Shown in pieces: positions 1 through 5,959 of a stretch of DNA of 8,926 nucleotides. Positions within the stretch are counted from its first letter, which is position 1, and the number at the start of each line of letters is the position of its first letter. The notes under the pieces were generated by a model, which was not told the origin of the DNA, did no database searches, and saw nothing but the letters and a program-made list of their open reading frames with translations. Origin of the DNA: T3Sed10-241 sp036796255 (GTDB lineage: Bacteria; Bacteroidota; Bacteroidia; Flavobacteriales_D; Cryomorphaceae); the NCBI GenBank assembly GCA_036796255.1, contig DAIRDH010000099.1, positions 1-8,926 on the forward strand, given 5' to 3'. Position numbers and translations under genes: made by a program.

Positions 1-305
1 ACCTCAGCCACCTTGCGCAACTTGATCACCTGCGCCCCTTCGAGTACCGCATTGCTTACGCGCAGCATGCCCAGCTCGTGGTGAATGTTTGGAAAAGTGT
101 AATCGGGAAAGTACACCCCATTGTCGAGCACCGCCTGCGCCTCATGCGTTTGCTCGAGGAGCCGCGCTATCACATCGCGTTCATGGATGGGTTCCAAGGC
201 ATTGGCAAACTCCCGGGCACGGTCGGTGCGGCAGCTCGCCGCCACCTTGTCGGTGATTTTATGGAATTCGAACCTTGCGGGGGTATCGTCGGGGTAGCAC
301 TTCAC
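1..305 (-). CDS. mutS2: MutS2-family DNA mismatch-repair-like ATPase, N-terminal fragment (3' end outside window)
   Basis: MutS2 proteins are MutS-related ATPases that lack the mismatch-binding domain and act on branched DNA or on collided ribosomes, depending on the species. Only the first 101 residues are present. They match the start of Bacteroidota MutS2: an FEFHKI segment near residues 12-17, a CRTDRAREFA segment (25-34, equivalent to the usual C-x-T/S-x-x-G/A-K pattern), a helix with LLEQTHEAQAVL (49-60), and then FPNIHHELGMLRV (71-83). The Walker ATPase, clamp and Smr parts would lie left of position 1. The start is GTG at 305-303, because an in-frame TAA lies four codons upstream (317-315) and the next ATG is about 80 codons inside the conserved region. 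A TAnnTTTG element ends five bases before this GTG. Family assignment is by recalled sequence pattern; confidence is good but the fragment is short. Confidence 0.82.
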   Translation of the reverse strand, partial: MKCYPDDTPARFEFHKITDKVAASCRTDRAREFANALEPIHERDVIARLLEQTHEAQAVLDNGVYFPDYTFPNIHHELGMLRVSNAVLEGAQVIKLRKVAE

Positions 306-309
306 AGGG

Positions 310-317
310 CAAAATTA
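310..317 (-). promoter_or_regulatory. Bacteroidota -7 promoter element (TAATTTTG) for mutS2
   Basis: Read on the minus strand, the bases match the TAnnTTTG -7 consensus of Bacteroidota sigma factors exactly. The final G lies five bases before the GTG start, so transcription would begin at or next to the start codon and give a leaderless mRNA. I found no TTG/TTTG at the usual -33 spacing, so the call rests on the -7 element and its position only. Confidence 0.5.
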
Positions 318-464
318 GTACATCATGGCTTCTGTAGCGCATCAATTACAAAGTGAGGGCTTGAATGTTTAATTTGATGGAGCTGAAGGGGTGGAAAACA
401 ATTGCTGCACGGACGCAATTCAACACGGCAGACCAGGCAGGTATGGATATTGGAAAAGAGGTGC

Positions 465-547
465 CCGCAGATGACGCAGATGTAATCGCTGCCATGCCTC
501 CGGCATGAAAGCGCTCATTGGGATAAAAGCGGATGGACGCAGATGAG
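465..547. repeat. Two degenerate GCAGATG-type repeat blocks
   Basis: CGCAGATGACGCAGATG (466-482) is itself a tandem of CGCAGATGA-like units. A second block, GCGGATGGACGCAGATGAG (529-547), repeats the theme with one changed base per unit. They share ACGCAGATG exactly and are separated by about 46 bases that contain a small palindrome. Similar GCAGAT-rich intergenic motifs are common in environmental Bacteroidota. Their function is unknown and I infer they are remnants of a dispersed repeat. Confidence 0.5.
493..507. repeat. Short perfect palindrome CATGCC-TCC-GGCATG
   Basis: A six-base perfect inverted repeat (493-498 and 502-507) surrounds a three-base loop. Its core GCCTCCGGC is the exact reverse complement of the core GCCGGAGGC of the palindrome at the right end of the window (8896-8910). 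No T run follows, so it is not a classical terminator. It may be a REP-like element. Confidence 0.4.
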
Positions 548-679
548 CTCGCCACGCCCCCTACCGAGTTCGGGAAGGCTTCGCTCGCAAAAAGAACCCA
601 TGCAAATAATTGGAGAAGCCATTACTTAGGGGAGACGTCTGAGAGGAGCCAAATCAGGCAATAAAGGGAAATTTTCAAA

Positions 680-3223
680 CTAATAAACCACAAACCTCTT
701 CACAACCGCGCCGCGATTGGTGTCTACCTGGATAAAGAAGATGCCGTGCTGCAAAGAATTTATATCCACTGTCAAATTCTGACCCCGCGCCGGGCCACTC
801 TTCACTTGCCTGCCCGAAGTGTCAAAAATGCGGTAATTGCCTTCAAATTCTACTTCGGCTGATTCCAACTGAATGATTCCACTCGAGGGATTGGGGTAGA
901 GATTCACCCGCGGTTCATATTTCGCGGCGCGTGTCACAGCCAACGGTGAATTGGCGCCAATGGCAAAAACCTTGACTTCGCTTGCAGCAATTTCCGCAGT
1001 GGGCATCCAGTCGCTAAAGCTTCCATTGCTGCCAATTTGCAAGTCTTCCAAAACCGTCTCTTCCAGCATGTCGGTGACCACATAATTGCCCTCAGCAAGG
1101 GTTGAAATTGGGAGGTTCATAGAAACGGAAGCAGGCGTGTTGCCCAAATTAATCACAGTGGCGACGGCCTCGCCTTCATAAACGCGGATAAAGTGCAGCA
1201 CTTCCGCTCCATTTCCGTAAAGGGGCAAGGCATATCCCCTCCTCAATGGCGCCAGACCATTGCGCAGGTGCACCAATTTCTTGTAAAAGTTCAAGAGGGA
1301 TGTGGGTTCCTCCTCCATCACTGCAACATTGTTGGTGCTGAAGTTATTACCCAGCGTGCTCCAAGGGGTGCCGCTTGTGAATCCTCCATTTGCGGAAGCT
1401 GACCACTGCATGGGGCGGCGCTTTATGGGATCGGCTCCGGTGCCCTGCATGCCGATTTCCTCTCCGTAATAAATGAAAGGAACGCCGGGAAGGGTAAGGC
1501 AAATAGCCGCTGCCTGCTTCATTTTGGCCATGTCATTGCCGAGTTGGTCAAACACGCGGTCGATGTCGTGGTTGGTGAGGAAAGTGCCGTACTGCAATTT
1601 CGGGTATGAAGCCTGAACTGTTGCCAGCTGGGCGTAAAAAGAACCGGGCGCATTGTTGTTGACCGCGTTCAAAATCGATTCGGCAAGGCTGAATTCGAAG
1701 CAAATATCGAGAAGATTAGTTCCCACATAAGGTGTGATGGCCGCAGTATTCGACCAAACTTCGCCCACGAGAATGGCTTCATCATCAGCAGCAATCACAA
1801 CATCCTTGAGCTCTTCGAGAATTTCAAATGTTTCGGGAGTATCTTCAATAATTTCTCCGTCTTCCACAAGATACTTTATGGCATCGAGCCGGAATCCATC
1901 CACACTAAGGTCCATCCAGTACTGGGCTATTTCCATCATCTCCTCGCGCACAGGCGGGTGGTTGTAATTGAGGTCGGGCATGCCCCCCCAGAAAATACCG
2001 TAGTAGTAGCTCCCATTGGCAAAGTGCCACAAATTTTGACCCCAAGGACCAATGGCACCGGGGTTGGTCTGTGACCAGACATACCAATCGCGGAAATCGT
2101 TTTGGTTGTTGCGTGACTGGATAAACCATGGGTGCTCGCTCGAGCTGTGGTTCATCACATAGTCGATGATGACGCGGATACCGCGTGCGTGCGCAGCATC
2201 GAGAAATTCCTGAAAGTCTTCCATCGTACCATAGTCTGGTTCTACACCGTAATAATCGGTCACGTCGTAGCCGTGGTATGAGGGTGAAGGCTTCATTGGC
2301 ATGAGCCAAATGCCTGTAATGCCGAGGTCGTCTGTGGTTTCGGGATCGCCGTCGTTGAGGTAGTCGAGCTTTTCAATGATGCCCTGGAAATCGCCGATTC
2401 CATCGCCGTCACTGTCGTAAAAACTGCGGACGAAGATTTCGTAAAACACGGCATCATTCCACCAATGCACCTCGTAATCATCGTTGAGGGTAGGATCACA
2501 AATATTGCAGGTATTGAAGCAATAAGTCGGAACCGGAAAGGAACCCACAGTTGCTGCAAGACTTCGCTGGCCTTCATCATTTACGCAAGTGCCGCTGAAG
2601 CTCTCTTGGACTGTTCCGTTCGAGAAAAGGTAGGTATAGTTTCCGGCGGGCAGTTGCACGGACACATTGTAAGTTCCATCGGCGTTGAGGTCGTTCATCG
2701 CGAGGCCCGGTTCGGACCAGTTCTCACCATAACCTGCAGCTTGCAGGAAATCGCCTGTCACAAACACGCCTTCCGGGCTAAGCACTTCATCCGTCATGTT
2801 GATTGAAAAGTTGATCACAGCGTTGCAAGCATTGAATACGACTGTAGGCAATGTTATCCCATCCTCTCCGACTGTAACCTGGCGGTTGAAATTGCCGCCG
2901 CCGTCGTTCAGCGCACAGGCGGCAGGTGGACTTTCGGGCGCATCGTTCCAGGTTGAGCCGTTGATAAATTTGTAGAGGTAGGTTCCTGCAGGGACGTTTA
3001 CGGTAAGTTCAAATATGCCATCGCCATCAATATCCGTGAGTTCGCTTGAGCCGGGATTCCAGTCAGCCGGAAAACCAGCAGCTGCCTGGAAGTTTCCCGC
3101 CACGTGCACCCCGCTCGGACTAATCTCCTCGTTGTTCATGTCAACGGAGAAGGTGAGCGGCACATCCTGGGCCGACATTGAAAAAGTGAACAGCCATCCC
3201 GATAAAAGTAAAATCCCTCGCAT
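680..3223 (-). CDS. Secreted GH13 alpha-amylase with duplicated N-terminal modules and T9SS sorting domain
   Basis: This predicted 847-residue extracellular enzyme would hydrolyse alpha-1,4-glucosidic bonds of starch-like glucans. Residues 1-19 form a signal peptide ending SAQ. Two copies of a roughly 110-residue beta-rich, probably glucan-binding module follow (about 23-133 and 136-239), each with a D-x-D/N-x-D-G type loop and paired cysteines. The GH13 barrel spans about 250-650 and shows DYVMNH (354-359), MPDLN (415-419), GFRLDA with nucleophile Asp447, GEVW with acid/base Glu488, and NHD with Asp553. A calcium-type loop DSDGDGIGD lies at 270-278. MPDLN is the fifth-region signature of the intermediary group between oligo-1,6-glucosidase and neopullulanase (GH13_36). 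A C-terminal beta domain (about 655-757) leads to a type A T9SS sorting domain (about 775-847: LYPNPSSG, then a terminal KRFVVY). The ATG lies 16 bases after a candidate -7 element. Exact substrate preference is uncertain; starch-type hydrolase is secure. Confidence 0.95.
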   Translation of the reverse strand: MRGILLLSGWLFTFSMSAQDVPLTFSVDMNNEEISPSGVHVAGNFQAAAGFPADWNPGSSELTDIDGDGIFELTVNVPAGTYLYKFINGSTWNDAPESPPAACALNDGGGNFNRQVTVGEDGITLPTVVFNACNAVINFSINMTDEVLSPEGVFVTGDFLQAAGYGENWSEPGLAMNDLNADGTYNVSVQLPAGNYTYLFSNGTVQESFSGTCVNDEGQRSLAATVGSFPVPTYCFNTCNICDPTLNDDYEVHWWNDAVFYEIFVRSFYDSDGDGIGDFQGIIEKLDYLNDGDPETTDDLGITGIWLMPMKPSPSYHGYDVTDYYGVEPDYGTMEDFQEFLDAAHARGIRVIIDYVMNHSSSEHPWFIQSRNNQNDFRDWYVWSQTNPGAIGPWGQNLWHFANGSYYYGIFWGGMPDLNYNHPPVREEMMEIAQYWMDLSVDGFRLDAIKYLVEDGEIIEDTPETFEILEELKDVVIAADDEAILVGEVWSNTAAITPYVGTNLLDICFEFSLAESILNAVNNNAPGSFYAQLATVQASYPKLQYGTFLTNHDIDRVFDQLGNDMAKMKQAAAICLTLPGVPFIYYGEEIGMQGTGADPIKRRPMQWSASANGGFTSGTPWSTLGNNFSTNNVAVMEEEPTSLLNFYKKLVHLRNGLAPLRRGYALPLYGNGAEVLHFIRVYEGEAVATVINLGNTPASVSMNLPISTLAEGNYVVTDMLEETVLEDLQIGSNGSFSDWMPTAEIAASEVKVFAIGANSPLAVTRAAKYEPRVNLYPNPSSGIIQLESAEVEFEGNYRIFDTSGRQVKSGPARGQNLTVDINSLQHGIFFIQVDTNRGAVVKRFVVY

Positions 3224-3239
3224 CTTTCTTGTTTTGCTG

Positions 3240-3247
3240 TAAAGATA
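3240..3247 (-). promoter_or_regulatory. Candidate -7 promoter element (TATCTTTA) for the amylase gene
   Basis: On the minus strand this matches TAnnTTTG except for the last base. A TTG lies 23 bases further upstream, at the outer limit of the 17-23 base spacing reported for Flavobacterium promoters. The predicted transcript start would give a leader of roughly a dozen bases. This is a weak match on sequence and rests mainly on position. Confidence 0.35.
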
Positions 3248-3338
3248 GCGTCCATTTTACACTTTTAAACCAATTGCTGAGCAATTCGAACCATTCCGCA
3301 GGGATAAAATTATTAAGATGAGATACTTAACTCCAAAA

Positions 3339-4571
3339 TCACTCCCCATTCGCCAAAGCCTCGCGTACCCGGTCGGCGTTGAGTGTAAAGATTTCAGTGA
3401 AGTATTCCTGATCTTCAACACCGTATTGATCCTTTACACGCTCGAGCACCTCCATGGCCTTGGTGTAATACAGGAGGGCTTCTTCAAGTTGTCCGAGATT
3501 TTCGAGGCACTCGCCCTTGCTGTCATGCAGGTTGGGATCGTTGGGATGGGTGTCAAGACCCCACTGGATTACGCCCAGGGCGGCTTCCCAGTTTTCCTCA
3601 AAAGCTGCAAAGTAACCGATAGTGTTAATCTCATTTGCAGATAAATCTATGTCGAAACCTGCCCATTGCGACAGGGCCTTGTAGTGATCCTGTATATGAT
3701 TTACAAAACTCTTCGTCGTGTCAGCAAGGTGTAACATCAATAAATCTTCACCAAGGTTCCAGAATTTATTGAATTCAATCAGGCCTTCCTGAATGGCTAC
3801 AATGGGGCTGGTCATATGGTTCAAACCTTCGTTTGATTTGTAGGTCCAGATCAATTGCTCCTGCGGCATGGATTGGTAGATGGAGTCAGCCATGGTGCAA
3901 CCTGATTTGAAAAAATTCTCCATTTGTCCCACCGTTCCCACTGCGGCGTAGTGCCAGGCAGAGGGTACATTGCCGCTCTGCAAAGTCGCGGTAAGCTGGC
4001 GCGCCATCCAATTGTAATCGTACACTGAATTGGGGCTCACAGACACCACCGCATGAAAAAGGCCCTCATTTGAAAAAACGCTGTTGCTCACATAGGTGCC
4101 TCCGAGGGAGTGGCCAATGGCGATGCGCAGCGGATTGACAGGGTAATTGGCTTCCACAAATGGAATCACATCGTCGCGCATGTGGGCGCTGAGCAATGCG
4201 GCATCGCCTATGGGAGTATCCTCCCAATCCGCTCGGGTGCGCTCATCAAGCGGCGCGGGTGTAAACTCTCGCGGACGGTGCTCTGTAACAATGCCTACAA
4301 CGATCATTGGCGACACCTGACCGGTGTTGCTCAGGTAATTTACCATTTGTGTCACCATGCCCCAATAAGGTTCAAATTGTGCATCAAAGACGTACAGCAC
4401 CGGCAAAGCCTCATGCGACATTTCGTCAATGGCTTGGGTCTTGAAAACCTTGATTTCGCGGCTTTTGCCAAAAGCCTCTGATGTGAGCACATACTGACTA
4501 TAGGTGCCCATGTGTTGTGAAAACAGTGGACTCAACACTATGAGGTTCAAAATGAATACGATTGCTCTCAT
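3339..4571 (-). CDS. Secreted alpha/beta-hydrolase (putative esterase family) with C-terminal TPR region
   Basis: This 410-residue protein has a signal-peptide-like start (MRAIVFILNLIVLSPLFSQ), so it probably acts in the periplasm or at the outer membrane. Residues about 22-272 fit the putative esterase / enterochelin-esterase-like alpha/beta-hydrolase family. The nucleophile elbow is GHSLGG (153-158, Ser155), a strand with YVFDAQF lies at 60-66, and the likely catalytic His is His252 in EGLNHMTSP. Residues about 317-378 look like tetratricopeptide repeats (NWEAALGVIQWGL, then GQLEEALLYYTKAMEV), so the enzyme is fused to a protein-binding tail. The open frame continues upstream to 4622, but I chose the ATG at 4571 because it begins the signal peptide and a -7 promoter element (4597-4604) lies inside the longer version. 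The substrate cannot be told from sequence. The gene follows the frameshifted AraC gene in the same direction and precedes the amylase by 115 bases. Confidence 0.85.
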   Translation of the reverse strand: MRAIVFILNLIVLSPLFSQHMGTYSQYVLTSEAFGKSREIKVFKTQAIDEMSHEALPVLYVFDAQFEPYWGMVTQMVNYLSNTGQVSPMIVVGIVTEHRPREFTPAPLDERTRADWEDTPIGDAALLSAHMRDDVIPFVEANYPVNPLRIAIGHSLGGTYVSNSVFSNEGLFHAVVSVSPNSVYDYNWMARQLTATLQSGNVPSAWHYAAVGTVGQMENFFKSGCTMADSIYQSMPQEQLIWTYKSNEGLNHMTSPIVAIQEGLIEFNKFWNLGEDLLMLHLADTTKSFVNHIQDHYKALSQWAGFDIDLSANEINTIGYFAAFEENWEAALGVIQWGLDTHPNDPNLHDSKGECLENLGQLEEALLYYTKAMEVLERVKDQYGVEDQEYFTEIFTLNADRVREALANGE

Positions 4572-4596
4572 GGCTTGAGTGTTTAATTGTTCATGA

Positions 4597-4604
4597 CAAA
4601 AGTA
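4597..4604 (-). promoter_or_regulatory. Bacteroidota -7 promoter element (TACTTTTG) for the hydrolase gene
   Basis: On the minus strand this is an exact TAnnTTTG match, 25 bases before the ATG at 4571. A TTTTG lies 15 bases upstream, slightly closer than the usual -33 spacing. Its position argues for the internal start at 4571 instead of the longer frame beginning at 4622. Confidence 0.5.
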
Positions 4605-4690
4605 TGCCGGTGCTCCAGCCAAAACTTGGATAATTGGGACAGGGGTCTAAATCACGCTGCGCAATTGACTCAAAAAAGCAGAGATGAAGT

Positions 4691-5134
4691 TTAAATCTTT
4701 GGAGTCCAGTATGTATCGCGCTCACCATAGCGCTGTAGGCTGGCAAAAAATGCACGCGGACTGAGTCCGGTAATGGACTTGAAATGTTTGATAAATGCGG
4801 GTTGATCGTAGTACAGGTGCTTGTGGGCCAGCTCTGTAAAAGTGGTATCTGCTTCGCTTTCCCGGTAGTCGTTGAGCGCATTGCGAAATTTCACAAGGTT
4901 CTTGTATTCCTCAACCGAGCAGCAGAGGTGCTTTTGAAACAGGCGCAGCAACGTTTTTCGGCTCATACCCATTTCGTCAGCGATTTCCGTAACGCCAGCG
5001 GTACCATCATTTTGTAGGATGCGCTGTACGGCTTTCGCCAAAATGGGCTGATCGAAGCCGATGTACTTTCGCAGCATAAATTCATCGAGCATGGCAATTC
5101 TATCGCTTTCGGCACTCGAATATACCCGACGCAT
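4691..5134 (-). CDS. AraC-family transcriptional regulator, C-terminal half (DNA-binding part of a frameshifted gene)
   Basis: This piece carries the double helix-turn-helix of AraC regulators. The first helix-turn-helix is around VTEIADEMGMSRKTLLRLFQ, followed by the second with the family signature YYDQPAFIKHFKSITGLSPRAF near the C-terminus. The frame does not really begin at the ATG at 5134: it stays open upstream and encodes EPLGFNHFIQAPLS (about 5195-5237), which is typical of the region between the N-terminal sensor domain and the helix-turn-helix in this subfamily. It continues the protein begun at 5535 in another frame. Adding one base near 5237-5238 joins the halves into a 281-residue protein, a normal AraC length. 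If the shift is real, the DNA-binding half would need its own translation start. Confidence 0.85.
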   Translation of the reverse strand: MRRVYSSAESDRIAMLDEFMLRKYIGFDQPILAKAVQRILQNDGTAGVTEIADEMGMSRKTLLRLFQKHLCCSVEEYKNLVKFRNALNDYRESEADTTFTELAHKHLYYDQPAFIKHFKSITGLSPRAFFASLQRYGERDTYWTPKI

Positions 5135-5187
5135 CAGCTTCTCAAGCTGCTTTTCATGCCATTGAATTGTACTTACGGTTTGCGGCG

Positions 5188-5535
5188 CTATTTGCGAAAG
5201 CGGCGCCTGAATGAAGTGGTTAAATCCGAGAGGCTCAACGCTATTCCCATTTTCCGGAAAGGGCCTTGAAGCGCTACAGTTATGCTGTGGTGGTAATTGC
5301 GCGAAAAGAGGGCGTGAAAACTTCCCGGCCGCCCCGCCACAACCCGGGATTGACGCGGCCCAAATTCAGCATCGACATTGGTATAGCAGGTCACGGCATT
5401 GCGGTAGTGGGGATAGTACACAAAGCTGCCATTGAAATTCGGATCATCGCTGTAATGCAAGTAGTAATAAGCCACCACTCCTTGCAGGGTAGCAGCCTTA
5501 GGAATGTAGGTATGGAAGTGTTCGCCGGCTTGCAT
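5188..5535 (-). CDS. AraC-family transcriptional regulator, N-terminal half (frameshifted, ends prematurely)
   Basis: These 115 codons begin with ATG at 5535 and encode the effector-sensing domain typical of AraC-like proteins with a short beta-barrel N-terminus (VVAYYYLHY, FVYYPHYRNAVTCYTN, HHSITVALQGPFRKMGIAL). After MGIAL the reading frame turns into Arg-rich, unlikely sequence (SFRRRFRK) and stops at 5188. The family pattern there, G-I-x-F-x-P-x-G-x-x-x-F, reappears in the next frame if the TT at 5237-5238 is read as TTT (GCG TTT GAG CCT), giving MGIAFEPLGFNHF. I therefore read 4691-5535 as one gene with a single-base deletion, either a sequencing or assembly error or an inactivating mutation. 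The gene is divergent from the DUF202/SLC13 pair, with 77 bases between the two starts. Confidence 0.82.
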   Translation of the reverse strand: MQAGEHFHTYIPKAATLQGVVAYYYLHYSDDPNFNGSFVYYPHYRNAVTCYTNVDAEFGPRQSRVVAGRPGSFHALFSRNYHHSITVALQGPFRKMGIALSLSDLTTSFRRRFRK

Positions 5536-5612
5536 TGACTTGCGAAGTTAGGGTAATCCCTAGATCAAGACCTCAAGGTATTTTGCCTTATTTTTACAGT
5601 CAAAATTGTCTT

Positions 5613-5927
5613 ATGCTTAAAAAAGTCTTAAAGCTCAATTACGAATTTCAGAACAAAGAGGATATTATACTCCGCGACTTCCTCGCGTTGGAGCGCACAC
5701 GCCTGGCAAATGAGCGCACACTGCTGGCCTATTTGCGTACCTCGCTGTATATGGTGCTGGGCGGTATTGCATTTCTGCAATTGAGTGAATTTGATAATAT
5801 TCGCTGGCTGGGCTTTGTGGCCATTGGACTTAGCGTAGTTTTTGTCATTACTGGCATCATTCGTTTCTACTTTTTGAAGCGCAGCATGGGTGAATATTAC
5901 AGAAACGATCGTCCGAACGAAAAGTGA
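5613..5927 (+). CDS. DUF202-family small membrane protein
   Basis: This 104-residue inner-membrane protein matches DUF202 (YidH-like). It has the hallmark RTRLANERTLLAYLRTSL at residues 28-45, followed by two membrane helices (about 45-58 and 64-87) and a charged tail. The biochemical role of DUF202 proteins is not established. The frame is open from 5535, but the extra 26 residues do not resemble the family and would overlap the AraC start on the other strand, so I use ATG 5613. The SLC13 permease begins 32 bases after the stop, which suggests a two-gene operon. No exact TAnnTTTG element precedes it; TATTTTG (5579-5585) is one base short of the consensus. Confidence 0.85.
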   Translation: MLKKVLKLNYEFQNKEDIILRDFLALERTRLANERTLLAYLRTSLYMVLGGIAFLQLSEFDNIRWLGFVAIGLSVVFVITGIIRFYFLKRSMGEYYRNDRPNEK

Positions 5928-5959
5928 TAAACTGCTGAAAATATGGCAACATATCCCCC

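Larger units (their letters stand above)
318..679. other. Intergenic region without a recognisable gene
   Basis: This stretch lies upstream of mutS2 and downstream of the amylase stop codon. The only open frame of note is a 69-codon minus-strand frame at 346-555, which is rich in Ser and Ala and matches no family I know. It runs through the short repeats described separately, so I do not treat it as a gene. The right part (about 550-679) shows no clear terminator: no GC-rich stem followed by a T run is visible after the amylase stop at 680. Confidence 0.6.

Noticed and set aside
346..555. 69-codon minus-strand open frame in the intergenic region
   Set aside because: It is low-complexity, matches no known family and runs across the short repeats and palindrome.
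4572..4622. Longer start for the hydrolase at 4622
   Set aside because: It would place 17 residues before a clean signal peptide and would include the -7 promoter element inside the coding sequence.
4591..4881. 96-codon minus-strand frame
   Set aside because: It overlaps the AraC helix-turn-helix coding region in another frame and is not family-like.
5890..5959. Upstream ATG as the permease start
   Set aside because: It overlaps the DUF202 coding sequence and encodes a non-hydrophobic N-terminus unlike the family; ATG 5960 gives the expected first helix once one base is restored.
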